Notes: generated from the letters alone by a model not told the origin. A DNA stretch of 64,000 nt from Pectobacterium punjabense (GCF_012427845.1 NZ_CP038498.1:3410001-3474000); one strand, 5' to 3'. Shown: positions 52,587 through 63,563, counted from the first letter of the stretch. Numbers and translations are program-made.

Positions 52587-54386
52587 TTATTTACTGTCCT
52601 TGCCGACGTGCAGAATTGCCAGAAACGCTTCTTGTGGCAGTTCGACATTACCGACCTGCTTCATACGTTTCTTACCGTCTTTCTGTTTCTGCAACAGTTT
52701 CTTCTTACGGCTGACGTCACCACCATAGCATTTGGCCAGTACGTTTTTACGCAATTGCTTAACCGTAGAGCGCGCAATAATGTGGTTACCAATCGCGGCC
52801 TGAATCGCAATATCAAACTGCTGACGAGGAATCAATTCTTTCATCTTTTCGACGAACTCACGGCCACGATATTGTGAATTATCACGGTGAGTAATCAGGG
52901 CCAATGCATCAACACGTTCGTTGTTAATTAATACATCAACGCGCACCATATCTGATGCCTGAAAACGTTTGAAGCCGTAATCCAGTGATGCATAACCACG
53001 AGAGGTGGACTTCAGGCGGTCAAAGAAATCGAGCACCACTTCGGCCATCGGGATTTCATAGGTTAACGCAACCTGATTGCCGTGATACACCATGTTCGTC
53101 TGCACGCCGCGCTTCTCAATACAAAGCGTAATCACGTTGCCCAAATACTCCTGAGGCATCAGCATGTGACACTCGGCAATCGGCTCGCGCAGTTCCTGAA
53201 TATTATTCAATGGCGGCAGTTTAGACGGACTATCGACATAAATGGTTTCTTTCGCCGTCGTTTCTACTTCATACACAACCGTCGGTGCAGTGGTGATCAA
53301 TTCCAGATCGTACTCACGCTCCAGACGCTCCTGAATGATCTCCATGTGCAGCAGCCCCAGGAAGCCACAGCGGAAGCCAAAGCCCAGCGCCGTAGAGCTT
53401 TCCGGTTCATAGAACAGGGAGGCATCATTGAGGCTCAGCTTGCCTAACGCATCACGGAATGCTTCATAGTCGTCGGAACTGATCGGGAACAGACCGGCAT
53501 AGACCTGCGGTTTGACTTTCTTAAAACCCGGCAACGCTTTTTCAGCCGGCTGACGCGCCAGCGTCAGGGTATCCCCGACAGGGGCTCCCAAAATATCTTT
53601 GATGGCACACACCAACCAGCCTACTTCGCCGCAGTTCAATACATCGCGGTCGATCTGCTTCGGTGTGAAAATGCCGAGACGGTCGGCGTTATACACCTGC
53701 CCCGTACTCATCACCTTAATTTTGTCGCCTTTGCGCATCGTACCGTTTTTGATACGTACCAGAGATACAACGCCAAGGTAGTTATCAAACCAGGAGTCGA
53801 TAATTAGCGCCTGTAGCGGCTCATCAGGGCTGCCTTCCGGCGGCGGAATATCACGTACCAAACGATCCAGAACATCCGGCACGCCAATCCCTGTTTTTGC
53901 AGAGCAGCGCACAGCGTCGGTGGCATCAATACCAACAATGTCTTCAATTTCTTGAGCAACGCGATCGGGGTCAGCGGCAGGCAGGTCGATCTTGTTAAGA
54001 ACCGGCACCACTTCCAGATTCATATCCAACGCGGTATAGCAGTTAGCCAGCGTTTGCGCTTCAACACCTTGCCCGGCATCAACAACAAGCAGCGCGCCTT
54101 CACAGGCAGCGAGCGAGCGAGAAACTTCATAAGAGAAGTCAACGTGCCCTGGCGTATCAATGAAGTTTAACTGGTAGGTTTGGCCGTCCTGCGCTTTATA
54201 ATCCAGCGTTACACTTTGCGCTTTAATCGTGATTCCACGTTCACGTTCCAGATCCATCGAATCCAGAACCTGCGCAGCCATTTCACGCTCGGTTAAACCG
54301 CCGCAAATCTGGATAATACGGTCAGATAACGTCGATTTACCGTGGTCGATATGGGCAATAATGGAGAAATTTCGTATATGCTTCAT
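52587..54386 (-). CDS. lepA: Translation factor LepA (elongation factor 4)
   Basis: LepA is a ribosome-binding GTPase acting in translation initiation or back-translocation. From the ATG at 54386 it has 599 residues, the E. coli length, with P-loop [31 protein letters not shown] and the LepA-specific C-terminal domain ending GKDSK. A 33-codon in-frame extension upstream (to 54485) lacks homology and I exclude it. A 296-bp gap separates it from rseC; apart from weak AT-rich stretches nothing is seen in it. Confidence 0.97.
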   Translation of the reverse strand: MKHIRNFSIIAHIDHGKSTLSDRIIQICGGLTEREMAAQVLDSMDLERERGITIKAQSVTLDYKAQDGQTYQLNFIDTPGHVDFSYEVSRSLAACEGALLVVDAGQGVEAQTLANCYTALDMNLEVVPVLNKIDLPAADPDRVAQEIEDIVGIDATDAVRCSAKTGIGVPDVLDRLVRDIPPPEGSPDEPLQALIIDSWFDNYLGVVSLVRIKNGTMRKGDKIKVMSTGQVYNADRLGIFTPKQIDRDVLNCGEVGWLVCAIKDILGAPVGDTLTLARQPAEKALPGFKKVKPQVYAGLFPISSDDYEAFRDALGKLSLNDASLFYEPESSTALGFGFRCGFLGLLHMEIIQERLEREYDLELITTAPTVVYEVETTAKETIYVDSPSKLPPLNNIQELREPIAECHMLMPQEYLGNVITLCIEKRGVQTNMVYHGNQVALTYEIPMAEVVLDFFDRLKSTSRGYASLDYGFKRFQASDMVRVDVLINNERVDALALITHRDNSQYRGREFVEKMKELIPRQQFDIAIQAAIGNHIIARSTVKQLRKNVLAKCYGGDVSRKKKLLQKQKDGKKRMKQVGNVELPQEAFLAILHVGKDSK

Positions 54387-54682
54387 TATAAAAATTTTTC
54401 TACCTTGATATTCCTGAAATTCTTGCCGATGGGCATGCGCATAGGTGAAAACAGCAGCGATGTTATTCCACCTGAATCGCAGCATTCTACATGCGGGAAG
54501 CGTGAAAACCTAGTCATGTCCGGTGCATTCCCCTTGATTATGACGGTTTTATTTGGAATAGCAGAACAACAAGAGGAAAGCAGGAAGTAAAGTGTCATTA
54601 CGTGGCAAACAGCGTGTTGAAAGATAGCAAGATAGTGAACACGGTTTCCGCACCACATGCCCTTTGCGCCAACACGTACGAA

Positions 54683-55135
54683 TCAATTTTGCAACAGCGT
54701 TCCAGGCAGCGCGATTTGCAGGATAACAGGCTCATAACGCTTATTTTTACCTAACCGTTTTGCCCAACGTTTAACCCCGATAAACGCCAAACCGCCACCC
54801 AATAATGCACCAATAACGGCAGCCAGATCGGTACTGAACAACGTTTGGAATATCGCCGCCCCGAACAGCAGCCCAACCAGAGGAACACAGTAAACCAGAG
54901 CGGCAGAAAGCAACAACCGCCCTTCGGAAATACCCAACTCCACTTTTTGCCCCACTTCCAAAGGCCGATCGTAAGGGACATGCAGCGTATTTTCAGCAGA
55001 AAGCCCAAGCTGGCTTAATAAGCCAGTTCCACACGATGAGCGAGATTTACAACTGCCACACCCCGCACTGGGCTCACAGCGCAGCTCTGCAATGCCATCC
55101 TGCCATGACACAACGGTTGCCCATTCTTTAATCAT
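54683..55135 (-). CDS. rseC: SoxR-reducing / sigma-E operon protein RseC
   Basis: RseC is a 150-residue inner-membrane protein with four N-terminal cysteines (C20, C26, C29, C35 in CEPSAGCGSCKSRSSC) and two transmembrane helices (about 76-95 and 100-120). Its relatives support the reduction of SoxR with the Rsx complex and thiamine metabolism. It overlaps rseB by 4 bases (ATGA) and is the last gene of the rpoE operon. Confidence 0.95.
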   Translation of the reverse strand: MIKEWATVVSWQDGIAELRCEPSAGCGSCKSRSSCGTGLLSQLGLSAENTLHVPYDRPLEVGQKVELGISEGRLLLSAALVYCVPLVGLLFGAAIFQTLFSTDLAAVIGALLGGGLAFIGVKRWAKRLGKNKRYEPVILQIALPGTLLQN

Positions 55136-56094
55136 GGTTGCGCCTTCAAAAGGATGCTGTCAGCCACGCGCTTAGCCGTAGAAGGAGGAATATCACCGAC
55201 AACGGTAATCTCGCGGTTGCCCCGCATGACGGTGTGAATAGAACGTCGACCGGTAAGTAGTGACTGCTCCTCGCTCACGTCAGAAGACGGGCTAATATTA
55301 ATCGAAAAACTAAACAAACCATCGCTGTACAAGCGAGTTTCAATCGGAATGGACGAACCAGGCAAGATTTTCTTGCTGTGCGAAAGCGCTTTCATTCCTG
55401 TCGGTAACCATTCTGGCTCCCAGGTGAAATCCCCTTTTTCTACAGCAGACGTAGGTAAAACGGGAGGCAACTTGATCCCTTCCAGCGGACGCATCACGCT
55501 AACCACATCATCGTCAACAATCAGTGATGTCGTTAAGAATTGTTCCAACCGCTTGTCACCATTACGATCCTGTAAATCGATACGCAGTGGAAGTTTAGAT
55601 TCCGCATCAATCCACACCGTATAACTGTAGCGAGTACCATCGCGTGAAATAACGCGAACGCCTAATGCCAGACGATCGGCAATACGCACCCGCCCATCTG
55701 CGGGAACAAAATCATAATAGGGCGATAACTTCTGGAAATCAGCAAAGACGAGGGAAGGCAGAGAATCGACGATATGATCGCTGGCTAGCGTAAATGGCTC
55801 AAAACCGGGATCGAAATAGCTGATCTCATTACCACGCTGCACAATCTCGCGTCGCGGCCCATCCATAAACAGCAGTTGCGCCAAGGAATGATTGTTGACC
55901 ACAGCATGACGATACCGTACCGACTCAAATCCTTGCAGGGTGATATTGATAAATGAAATTTCGTAATTCAGAGAACGAACAGCGCCATTCATCTGTTGCA
56001 GCAACGCGCCCGGCTCAACATTCTGAGCCGGGGCGAACGTAGAATAAAACAGGCTGCCAATCAGAAAACAGGCGGCGGACCAAACGCGCTTCAT
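55132..56094 (-). CDS. rseB: Sigma-E regulatory protein RseB
   Basis: RseB is a periplasmic protein that binds RseA and protects it from DegS until lipopolysaccharide intermediates displace it. The 320 residues start with a signal peptide ending TFAPA|QN and then two domains (LolA-like, to about 210, and a smaller C-terminal domain). Segments FVPADGRVRIADRLALGVRV and VVGDIPPSTAKRVADSI fit the family. The start ATG overlaps the rseA stop by one base. Confidence 0.96.
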   Translation of the reverse strand: MKRVWSAACFLIGSLFYSTFAPAQNVEPGALLQQMNGAVRSLNYEISFINITLQGFESVRYRHAVVNNHSLAQLLFMDGPRREIVQRGNEISYFDPGFEPFTLASDHIVDSLPSLVFADFQKLSPYYDFVPADGRVRIADRLALGVRVISRDGTRYSYTVWIDAESKLPLRIDLQDRNGDKRLEQFLTTSLIVDDDVVSVMRPLEGIKLPPVLPTSAVEKGDFTWEPEWLPTGMKALSHSKKILPGSSIPIETRLYSDGLFSFSINISPSSDVSEEQSLLTGRRSIHTVMRGNREITVVGDIPPSTAKRVADSILLKAQP

Positions 56095-56741
56095 TACCGG
56101 GGCTGTGTTCCTAATGATTGAGTGCCGGGAACCTGAATTGCCGCTTGCTGATCGTCCTGCGGCAGAGCATGCTCGGCATGCAACCGGCGCTGTAATTCGT
56201 AGTCCTGCAAAATAGCGTTAAGGCGATTACGCTGCATATCAGATTTCTGTTGACCGCTGTGAGGGGCTATATTTTCTGACGGTACACCCAAGCTCACAGG
56301 GGAGGCTGTCCCCATAGCGGGTAAGGTACTGAACACGCCGGATTCCACAACATGTTCGGCCGAATTGCCCTGCTGATAATTTTGTACGCCAACAATCACG
56401 GCTAAAGATACGCAGGCCGCGACACCAACTTGCGTCAGTTGGCTGCCCCACGGGCGAATCTTGTGCCAGAACGGCATCTTCGCCCACTCGACAGGTTGTG
56501 GCTGAGATTCAGGCTGCGCTTGTGGAACCAGACGAACGGGCTCTTTTTCGATTGCAGCGGCAACACGAGAAGCGATGTCCAGGTGAATCACGTTTTCACT
56601 CACATCACCACGCATCGCATCGCGGATTAGATGATAACTTTGCCAACTTTGCTGCAACGCGTCATCGCGTGACAATGCGCCTAACAGTTCGGAATCTACT
56701 GCTTCGCCATCCATTAAAGCGGAAAGTTTCTCTTTCTGCAT
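56094..56741 (-). CDS. rseA: Anti-sigma-E factor RseA
   Basis: RseA holds sigma-E at the inner membrane until it is cut by DegS and RseP. It has 215 residues: cytoplasmic sigma-binding domain starting MQKEKLSALMDGEAVDSELL, a single membrane helix at about 102-119 (LTQVGVAACVSLAVIVGV), and a periplasmic RseB-binding tail ending with Gln-rich sequence. It follows rpoE by 59 bp. Confidence 0.97.
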   Translation of the reverse strand: MQKEKLSALMDGEAVDSELLGALSRDDALQQSWQSYHLIRDAMRGDVSENVIHLDIASRVAAAIEKEPVRLVPQAQPESQPQPVEWAKMPFWHKIRPWGSQLTQVGVAACVSLAVIVGVQNYQQGNSAEHVVESGVFSTLPAMGTASPVSLGVPSENIAPHSGQQKSDMQRNRLNAILQDYELQRRLHAEHALPQDDQQAAIQVPGTQSLGTQPR

Positions 56742-56800
56742 ACCGACACCCTTACCTTGTCAAATCCATCATTAGTCATGCGGATAGCTGGAAACGCTCG

Positions 56801-57376
56801 CTAGCGCTGAATAAGCGGTTGTACTTTATTATCAATAGCTTCCCGCGCCCGAAAAATACGAGAACGAACCGTGCCGACGGGACAATCCATAATCACGGCA
56901 ATCTCTTCGTAGCTTAAACCGTCCAGCTCACGCAGCGTGATCGCTAAACGTAAATCTTCCGGCAAAGACTCGATAGTTCGGAAAACTATGCTTCGTAGTT
57001 CTTCTGACAACATTAAATTCTCAGGGTTCGATATTTCTTTCAGTGCACCCGCATTTTCATAGTTTTCCGCGTCATTAGCATCAATGTCGCTGGAAGGCGG
57101 GCGGCGCCCCTGAGCTACCAGATAATTCTTGGCTGTATTCACGGCGATACGATACAACCATGTGTAAAATGCACTATCACCGCGGAATGATTCTAACGCG
57201 CGATACGCTTTAATAAACGATTCCTGTACCACGTCCGGCACGTCCCCTTGTGGAACATACCGCGATACCAGGCTCGCTACCTTATGCTGATAACGAACGA
57301 CCAATAAGTTAAACGATTTTTGATCGCCTTTTTGGACTCGCTCGACCAGAACCTGATCTGCCAGTTGCTCGCTCAT
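56801..57376 (-). CDS. rpoE: RNA polymerase sigma-E factor
   Basis: Sigma-E directs the envelope stress response. The 191 residues match E. coli RpoE: region 2 (LVVRYQHKVASLVSRYV, with SAFYTWLYRIAVNTAKNYLV) and region 4 (LPEDLRLAITLRELDGLSYEEIAVIMDCPVGTVRSRIFRAREAI in part). It heads rpoE-rseA-rseB-rseC, and a consensus sigma-E promoter lies 85 bp upstream, so it controls itself. Its targets protect the outer membrane that carries the Lap adhesin and secreted pectinases. Confidence 0.98.
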   Translation of the reverse strand: MSEQLADQVLVERVQKGDQKSFNLLVVRYQHKVASLVSRYVPQGDVPDVVQESFIKAYRALESFRGDSAFYTWLYRIAVNTAKNYLVAQGRRPPSSDIDANDAENYENAGALKEISNPENLMLSEELRSIVFRTIESLPEDLRLAITLRELDGLSYEEIAVIMDCPVGTVRSRIFRAREAIDNKVQPLIQR

Positions 57377-57460
57377 CCGAGGTAATCTCTACTCAAACCG
57401 TTCTCCACACACAAAATAGTACTGCCAGCTATATAAGTCATATTTAGAGCAAGCTCCTCA

Positions 57461-57488
57461 TTAGAACCAAGACATTCAATAAAGTTCC
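57461..57488 (-). promoter_or_regulatory. Sigma-E-dependent promoter of rpoE
   Basis: On the minus strand GGAACTT (57482-57488) and TCTAA (57461-57465) are separated by 16 bp, a full match to the sigma-E consensus GGAACTT-N16-TCTAA. It corresponds to the autoregulated rpoE promoter of E. coli. Confidence 0.92.
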
Positions 57489-57562
57489 GGGTCATCATTT
57501 TTTCTTTTACTTAGCACCGTTACTCGTCTTTGCGATGCGTATCATGACGCATTCTCTTCATC

Positions 57563-57619
57563 ACACATTGTATTTATCTGAACACATTGTATTTATCTGA
57601 ACACACGGTCTTCATCTGA
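57563..57619. repeat. 19-bp tandem repeat, three copies, between rpoE and nadB
   Basis: ACACATTGTATTTATCTGA occurs twice in a row (57563-57581, 57582-57600) followed by a diverged third copy (57601-57619). It lies in the 419-bp divergent region, which otherwise holds only the rpoE promoter and no recognised nadB operator. Confidence 0.85.
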
Positions 57620-57795
57620 GGCTTCTACGCTCTTGCGAGGATGATACGATAAATCCAGGGTATTCGCACGATTCACCCTATGACGTCATTCGCTTATTCT
57701 TTATAGCGTAGAGAAGAGGCTAAAAACCAATACAGCAACCGACCATTGGGTGCTACCATCAGATTTCCTCTTCTTTTTGCATCCACGACACAACC

Positions 57796-59397
57796 ATGCA
57801 AACGACCACTGAATACGTCTGTGATGTTTTAATCATTGGCAGCGGCGCTGCCGGGCTTTCACTGGCATTGCGTCTGGCTTCTCAGGCCAACGTGACGGTA
57901 TTAAGCAAAGGCCCGCTGAACGAAGGTGCGACATTTTATGCTCAGGGCGGCATCGCTGCTGTTTTCGATGAAGCCGATACCATTGATTCTCATATCGAAG
58001 ATACCCTGATCGCCGGCGATGGCCTGTGTGAACGGGAAGCCGTTGAATTCATCGCCAGTAATGCTAAACACTGCGTGCAATGGCTGATCGAACAAGGCGT
58101 GCTATTTGATACCGAAACCAGCACCAGCGGCGAAGAACGATACCATCTCACGCGCGAGGGTGGCCATAGCCACCGCCGAATTCTACACGCCGCGGATGCA
58201 ACCGGAAAAGAAGTAGAAAATACGCTGGTGCAAAAAGCGTTATCCCACCCGAATATTCGGATTATGGAACGCTGCAACGCCGTCGACTTAATTACCTCTA
58301 ATAAGCTGGGTTTGCCCGGTACTCGCCGCATTGTTGGTGCTTATATCTGGAACCGTGAACGCGAACGCGTCGAATCCTGTCGGGCGAAAACGGTAGTTTT
58401 AGCGACGGGTGGCGCATCTAAGGTTTATCAATACACCACGAATCCCGATATTTCCTCCGGCGACGGTATCGCCATGGCCTGGCGTGCTGGTTGTCGCGTG
58501 GCAAACCTGGAGTTTAATCAGTTTCACCCAACCTGCCTGTTCCACCCACAGGCGCGAAACTTCCTGCTGACGGAGGCGTTGCGCGGTGAAGGCGCGTACC
58601 TTAAACGCCCCGACGGCACACGTTTTATGCCCGATTTCGATGCCAGAGACGAGTTGGCTCCGCGTGATGTGGTCGCCCGAGCGATCGACCATGAGATGAA
58701 ACGGCTTGGTGCAGACTGCATGTATCTGGACATCAGCCACAAACCCGAAGCGTTCATCAAACAACACTTCCCCACTATTGATGAAAAATTACAGTCTCTT
58801 GGCATCGATCTGACGCGAGAAGCGATACCGATCGTACCGGCAGCACACTATACCTGCGGTGGTGTGATGGTCGACCAGCATGGACGTACCGACCTTGACG
58901 GTCTGTATGCGATTGGCGAAGTCAGCTATACCGGATTACACGGCGCAAACCGCATGGCGTCCAATTCACTGCTGGAATGTCTGGTTTATGGCTGGTCAGC
59001 CGCCGAGGATATTTTGCAACGATTGCCGCAAATCAAAGCGGTAAAAAAATTGCCGGATTGGGATGAAAGTCAGGTCGACAATTCCGACGAGCAGGTGGTG
59101 ATCCAGCATAACTGGCACGAACTGCGTCTGTTTATGTGGGACTACGTTGGGATCGTGCGTACCACTAAACGGTTGGAACGGGCGCAACGCCGTATCCATC
59201 TGCTCCAGCAGGAAATCAACGAGTACTACGCCCACTTCCGTATTTCCAACAATCTGCTGGAACTGCGTAACCTGGTGCAGGTCGCCGAACTCATCGTCCG
59301 CTGTGCGCTGGAAAGAAAAGAAAGCCGTGGGCTGCATTACACGCTGGACTACCCAGAACAGTTCGAGGCACCGACACCAACCATTCTGGTGCCATAA
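57796..59397 (+). CDS. nadB: L-aspartate oxidase
   Basis: NadB oxidises L-aspartate to iminoaspartate, the first step of NAD synthesis. The 533 residues carry the FAD dinucleotide motif [13 protein letters not shown] (near 17), the succinate-dehydrogenase-like active-site segments [10 protein letters not shown] and [10 protein letters not shown], the HYTCGGV motif and [15 protein letters not shown], then a C-terminal helical domain. It is divergent from rpoE, as in E. coli, and convergent with trmN6. Confidence 0.97.
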   Translation: MQTTTEYVCDVLIIGSGAAGLSLALRLASQANVTVLSKGPLNEGATFYAQGGIAAVFDEADTIDSHIEDTLIAGDGLCEREAVEFIASNAKHCVQWLIEQGVLFDTETSTSGEERYHLTREGGHSHRRILHAADATGKEVENTLVQKALSHPNIRIMERCNAVDLITSNKLGLPGTRRIVGAYIWNRERERVESCRAKTVVLATGGASKVYQYTTNPDISSGDGIAMAWRAGCRVANLEFNQFHPTCLFHPQARNFLLTEALRGEGAYLKRPDGTRFMPDFDARDELAPRDVVARAIDHEMKRLGADCMYLDISHKPEAFIKQHFPTIDEKLQSLGIDLTREAIPIVPAAHYTCGGVMVDQHGRTDLDGLYAIGEVSYTGLHGANRMASNSLLECLVYGWSAAEDILQRLPQIKAVKKLPDWDESQVDNSDEQVVIQHNWHELRLFMWDYVGIVRTTKRLERAQRRIHLLQQEINEYYAHFRISNNLLELRNLVQVAELIVRCALERKESRGLHYTLDYPEQFEAPTPTILVP

Positions 59398-59410
59398 GTC
59401 AGTTAGAAAA

Positions 59411-59437
59411 GGCAGACGCGGCGATAATGCGTCTGCC
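59411..59437 (-). terminator. Terminator between nadB and trmN6
   Basis: A 9-bp stem GGCAGACGC / GCGTCTGCC lies between the convergent genes. The TTTTC tract is on the trmN6 strand, so it acts mainly for trmN6. Confidence 0.7.
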
Positions 59438-59439
59438 AG

Positions 59440-60186
59440 CTACATGAAAAGATAGAAATCTTTTGTCAGTTGCTGAAAATCGCTCGAATAACGCTTTGCT
59501 GCATCACGGATTACCAATGCGGAGTTCACACACGCCCGTTTCTGGCGAGACAGCGCCAGCAAAACGCGGTGCGCAGTTTTATCTTCCTGTTCCGATACGC
59601 GAAGCTGCTGATGAACAAACCAATGATGTTGCTGCGCCAGAGGAAGAAAATGCACCACAACCTGAACGGGCAACACCACGCAAAAAAGCCCTTCGGGCAT
59701 CAGCAGTTGATGCGCGCAGTGCAATAGCGCTTCATGGGTTAACGAGGTGGTATAACGCGCCTGCTCACGCTCAACCGAACCACACGCGATCCCAGGCTGG
59801 AAATAAGGCGGATTACTGACAATCAACGAATAATCGGCGCATCGCATCGCGGCGAAATTCACGATATCCTCGGCATAGACCGCGATTCTGTCAGCCCATG
59901 GCGAGGCAACAACGTTGTCTTTCGCCTGCTGACTCGCAGCGCTATCCAGTTCGACGGCATCAATGAGAACATGTGGTTCAGAACGCTGTGCAAGCATCAG
60001 CGCGAGGAGGCCGGAACCGCTGCCGATATCCAGAATTCGCGTGGCAGAGGAAACCGGAGCCCAAGCTCCCAGCAAAATACCATCGGTTCCCACTTTCATT
60101 GCACAGCGATCGTGCGCCACAAAGAATTGCTTGAAGGTAAATCCATCCCGACGCAATGTCAGTTTATTATCAGCCTGATGACTCAT
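59440..60186 (-). CDS. trmN6: tRNA1(Val) (adenine(37)-N6)-methyltransferase
   Basis: TrmN6 (YfiC) methylates A37 of tRNA-Val(cmo5UAC). The 248-residue SAM-dependent enzyme has the glycine-rich motif [16 protein letters not shown] (near 52) and the N6-adenine catalytic motif NPPY in [11 protein letters not shown] (near 126). It is divergent from srmB, whose start is 134 bp away, as in E. coli. Confidence 0.95.
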   Translation of the reverse strand: MSHQADNKLTLRRDGFTFKQFFVAHDRCAMKVGTDGILLGAWAPVSSATRILDIGSGSGLLALMLAQRSEPHVLIDAVELDSAASQQAKDNVVASPWADRIAVYAEDIVNFAAMRCADYSLIVSNPPYFQPGIACGSVEREQARYTTSLTHEALLHCAHQLLMPEGLFCVVLPVQVVVHFLPLAQQHHWFVHQQLRVSEQEDKTAHRVLLALSRQKRACVNSALVIRDAAKRYSSDFQQLTKDFYLFM

Positions 60187-60320
60187 GAAAATAAGATTCC
60201 AAACGCAAACCGCAGTAGCATAGGTGAAACATCAGCGCAGGAAAAGTGTCGATGTCTGCTTAAACAGGTGAAGAAATCGGCCAATCCGTCTATAATCGGC
60301 GCCCCAAATAGAGGTAGACC

Positions 60321-61646
60321 ATGACTGTAACCAATTTCTCCGAGCTCGATCTTGATGAAAGCCTGTTAGACGCCCTGCGTGATATGGGTTATGAACGTCC
60401 GACTGCGATTCAAGCCGAGGCAATCCCTCCGGCAATGGAAGGCCGTGACGTGCTAGGCTCCGCGCCAACAGGAACAGGTAAAACCGCCGCCTATTTGCTG
60501 CCGGTTTTGCAGCATCTTATCGATTTTCCTCGTAAAAAATCAGGTCCACCTCGTATTCTGATCCTCACACCAACCCGTGAACTCGCCATGCAGGTAGCCG
60601 ATCAGGCGCGTGCATTCGCGGCACATACGCATCTGGATATCGCCACGATCACTGGCGGCGTGGCCTATATGAACCACGCAGAAGTGTTCAGCGAAAATCA
60701 GGATATCGTCGTCGCGACGACTGGCCGTCTGCTGCAATACATCAAAGAAGAAAACTTCGATTGCCGCGCGGTAGAAACGCTGATTCTAGATGAAGCGGAC
60801 AGAATGCTGGATATGGGCTTCGCCCAGGATATTGAACACATTGCTGGGGAAACCCGTTGGCGCAAGCAAACGCTACTGTTTTCTGCGACGCTGGAAGGGG
60901 ATGCGATCAAGGATTTCGCCGAACGTCTGCTCAACGAACCCGTTGAAGTCGAATCCGATCCCTCTCGTCGGGAACGTAAAAAAATTCTGCAATGGTATTA
61001 CCGCGCCGACGATCTCAAACACAAAACAGCCCTGCTCTGCCATCAGTTAAAACAGCCAGATGTTACGCGTTCTATCATCTTTGTACGTAAGCGTGAGCGA
61101 GTGCATGAGCTGGTAGCCTGGCTGCGTGAAGCTGGCATTAACTCGTGCTATCTCGAAGGCGAAATGGTGCAAGCTAAGCGTAACGAAGCGATCAAACGTA
61201 TGAGTGACGGCCGGGTTAACGTGCTGGTGGCAACAGATATCGCAGCGCGTGGTATTGATATTAATGATGTCAGCCACGTATTTAACTTCGACTTACCGCG
61301 CACCGCAGATACTTACCTTCACCGCATCGGCCGCACCGGTCGCGCGGGTCGCAAAGGCTGTGCCATCTCTTTCGTTGAAGCGCACGATCATCTGCTACTG
61401 GGAAAAATCAGCCGTTACCTGAATGAGCCGCTAAAACCACGCATCATTGAGGAACTCCGCCCAGAAACCAAAGCGCCAAGCGCCAAAACGACGGGCAAAC
61501 CGTCGAAAAAAGTGCTCGCTAAGCGGAAAGAGAAAAAAGAGAAGGAAAAAGAAAAAGTTAAAGTGAAAGTTCGCGATCGCGATAGTAAAAACATTGGTAA
61601 GCGTCGTCAACCCACGCAGAAAACCAGTGAGCCGACCAGCGAATAA
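60321..61646 (+). CDS. srmB: ATP-dependent RNA helicase SrmB
   Basis: SrmB is a DEAD-box helicase acting early in 50S subunit assembly. Its 441 residues have the Q-motif region YERPTAIQ, Walker A APTGTGKT, PTRELAMQ, DEAD in LILDEADRMLDMG, SAT, and helicase-C motifs RGIDINDVSHV and HRIGRTGRAG. The tail is a low-complexity basic segment (KEKKEKEKEKVKVKV), probably RNA-binding. The ATG follows AGAGGTAGACC. Confidence 0.97.
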   Translation: MTVTNFSELDLDESLLDALRDMGYERPTAIQAEAIPPAMEGRDVLGSAPTGTGKTAAYLLPVLQHLIDFPRKKSGPPRILILTPTRELAMQVADQARAFAAHTHLDIATITGGVAYMNHAEVFSENQDIVVATTGRLLQYIKEENFDCRAVETLILDEADRMLDMGFAQDIEHIAGETRWRKQTLLFSATLEGDAIKDFAERLLNEPVEVESDPSRRERKKILQWYYRADDLKHKTALLCHQLKQPDVTRSIIFVRKRERVHELVAWLREAGINSCYLEGEMVQAKRNEAIKRMSDGRVNVLVATDIAARGIDINDVSHVFNFDLPRTADTYLHRIGRTGRAGRKGCAISFVEAHDHLLLGKISRYLNEPLKPRIIEELRPETKAPSAKTTGKPSKKVLAKRKEKKEKEKEKVKVKVRDRDSKNIGKRRQPTQKTSEPTSE

Positions 61647-61681
61647 AACCGTTGCTGTAAACACAATAAAAACACAGATGT

Positions 61682-61705
61682 AAAAAAGGGAGCTTCGGCT
61701 CCCTT
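61682..61705 (-). terminator. grcA terminator
   Basis: An 8-bp stem AAGGGAGC / GCTCCCTT with a TTCG tetraloop is followed by six Ts on the minus strand, 24 bp after the grcA stop. It may also slow srmB transcripts from the other side. Confidence 0.9.
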
Positions 61706-61728
61706 CTTGTTAAGGCTTCAGTAACAAC

Positions 61729-62112
61729 TTACAGGCTGGCGGTAAAAGTACGAGCGATAACGTCGCGCTGTTGTTCCGGCGTCAGTGAGTTGAAACGAAC
61801 AGCGTAGCCAGATACGCGGATAGTCAACTGCGGATAGTTTTCCGGGTGCTTAACAGCATCTTCCAGCGTCTCACGGCGCAGGACGTTTACGTTCAGGTGT
61901 TGACCACCTTCCACACGTACTTCAGGTTTGATTTCCAGTGGAATTTCACGATACTCGATCTGACCCAGATCGCTCACTGGAACGATTTGATCTTCGCTAT
62001 AAACTGATTTCGCACATACGCAACGTGCCTGTGATTTTTCTTCGTCCAGCAACCAGAAAGAATTGATCAGCGCGCTGTCGTTAGCCTTGGTGATTTGAAT
62101 ACCAGTAACCAT
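61729..62112 (-). CDS. grcA: Autonomous glycyl radical cofactor
   Basis: GrcA (YfiD) replaces the damaged glycyl-radical domain of pyruvate formate-lyase. It has 127 residues with the radical site G102 in [13 protein letters not shown], nearly identical to the PFL C terminus, and a family N terminus ([20 protein letters not shown]). The upstream region carries two FNR-like sites and a -10 (TATAAG at 62233-62238), so it should rise under oxygen limitation, as in macerated plant tissue. Confidence 0.97.
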   Translation of the reverse strand: MVTGIQITKANDSALINSFWLLDEEKSQARCVCAKSVYSEDQIVPVSDLGQIEYREIPLEIKPEVRVEGGQHLNVNVLRRETLEDAVKHPENYPQLTIRVSGYAVRFNSLTPEQQRDVIARTFTASL

Positions 62113-62262
62113 AATTGCCTCCGTAAAACGGCGTGTTATTGTCTTAGTTAAAAACTAACTGAGTTAAAATCGCTATCGGCAGAAAAATGCCAAATTTCGT
62201 AACGATCGTATAAAACTGTTTGCCTCTGCCCTCTTATATACCAGCCTGATAGCCAGACATCT

Positions 62263-62276
62263 TTGACTTAAATCAA
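62263..62276. promoter_or_regulatory. FNR site, proximal, upstream of grcA
   Basis: TTGACTTAAATCAA matches TTGAT-N4-ATCAA with one mismatch. Its centre is about 43 bp upstream of the inferred transcription start, the position of an activating class II site. Confidence 0.82.
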
Positions 62277-62315
62277 TTTTAAAACCCTGCAATCCCACTA
62301 CGTGAAGGCAATTTA

Positions 62316-62329
62316 TTGTTTTATATCAA
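62316..62329. promoter_or_regulatory. FNR site, distal, upstream of grcA
   Basis: TTGTTTTATATCAA matches the FNR pattern with one mismatch. It is centred exactly 53 bp from the proximal site, the spacing known for E. coli yfiD (-40.5 and -93.5), where the distal site down-regulates. Confidence 0.65.
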
Positions 62330-62485
62330 TTTTACAAAAGCACTCAATTGCAAATATTTTTGTAAATTTTCAATTTTTTTTCAAAAAACCCTCTTTAATC
62401 CCGACAATCGTGGTTACGGTTTTACCTGAGCACGATAGATCGGTAAGCTACCCACAACACCATTCAACCTGTAAAAAAAGAGTGC

Positions 62486-63175
62486 ATGATGGCGACCTCT
62501 CTCACCTGGCATGACGTGCTGGCACAAGAAAAGCAGCAGCCTTACTTCATCAATACCCTTGAATTTGTTGGGAAAGAACGAGCAGCGGGTAAGACGATCT
62601 ATCCCCCTCAGAAAGATGTTTTCAACGCGTTCCGTTTTACCGAACTGCATCAGGTCAAAGTCGTCATTCTGGGACAAGATCCCTATCACGGCCCGAATCA
62701 GGCACACGGACTGTCATTTTCTGTACGTCCGGGTGTCCCCGCTCCGCCTTCCCTGGGCAATATTTATAAAGAGCTGGCAAACGACATCCCTGGGTTTGAA
62801 ATTCCACGACACGGTTTTCTGCAAAGCTGGGCGGAACAAGGCGTTTTACTGCTAAACACCGTATTAACGGTTGAGGCCGGGCAAGCGCACTCGCATGCCA
62901 ATCTGGGCTGGGAAACCTTTACCGATCGCGTCATTGCCGCATTGAATGAACAGCGGGAAGGCCTGGTCTTTCTCTTGTGGGGTTCACATGCACAGAAAAA
63001 AGGCAACATCATTGACCAGAAGCGCCACCATATTCTGAAATCACCGCACCCTTCTCCACTGTCTGCACATCGTGGATTTCTGGGCTGTAAACATTTTTCG
63101 CAGGCCAATCAGCTTCTGGAACAGCAAGGATTATCGCCAATAGATTGGATGCCAAGGCTTCCGGAAGAGATCTAA
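62486..63175 (+). CDS. ung: Uracil-DNA glycosylase
   Basis: Ung removes uracil from DNA. The product is 229 residues from the first ATG or 228 from the second (62489); with the second Met the catalytic aspartate falls at D64 in GQDPYHG, exactly as in E. coli, so the second may be the true start. The histidine loop [11 protein letters not shown] is present. It is divergent from grcA. Confidence 0.98.
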   Translation: MMATSLTWHDVLAQEKQQPYFINTLEFVGKERAAGKTIYPPQKDVFNAFRFTELHQVKVVILGQDPYHGPNQAHGLSFSVRPGVPAPPSLGNIYKELANDIPGFEIPRHGFLQSWAEQGVLLLNTVLTVEAGQAHSHANLGWETFTDRVIAALNEQREGLVFLLWGSHAQKKGNIIDQKRHHILKSPHPSPLSAHRGFLGCKHFSQANQLLEQQGLSPIDWMPRLPEEI

Positions 63176-63364
63176 GTGCAACAGTTTGGTTGCTTTCAAA
63201 GAATGGGGGCAACCAACTATCCTTTACAAAGAACCGTTTATAAAGAAGCATTTATAAAAAATCGTTAACAAGAAGTCGCTTACAAGCGTATTAAGCCAAT
63301 GAAAAACATTGATTGAATGTGGATAAATCGAAAGGAATAAATAATAGGAAGTAATGCGATGATT

Positions 63365-63440
<76 letters not shown>

Positions 63441-63487
63441 ACAACGTGTGGAATGTTCACGATAATCAACCAAACAGAGGGAGTGTT

Positions 63488-63563
<76 letters not shown>

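Noticed and set aside
54387..54485. 33-residue N-terminal extension of LepA
   Set aside because: LepA proteins start at the [18 protein letters not shown] segment; the extension is not conserved.
54342..54590. Possible + strand ORF between lepA and rseC
   Set aside because: It begins antisense inside lepA and has no coding character; the gap also shows no terminator or repeat that I can support.
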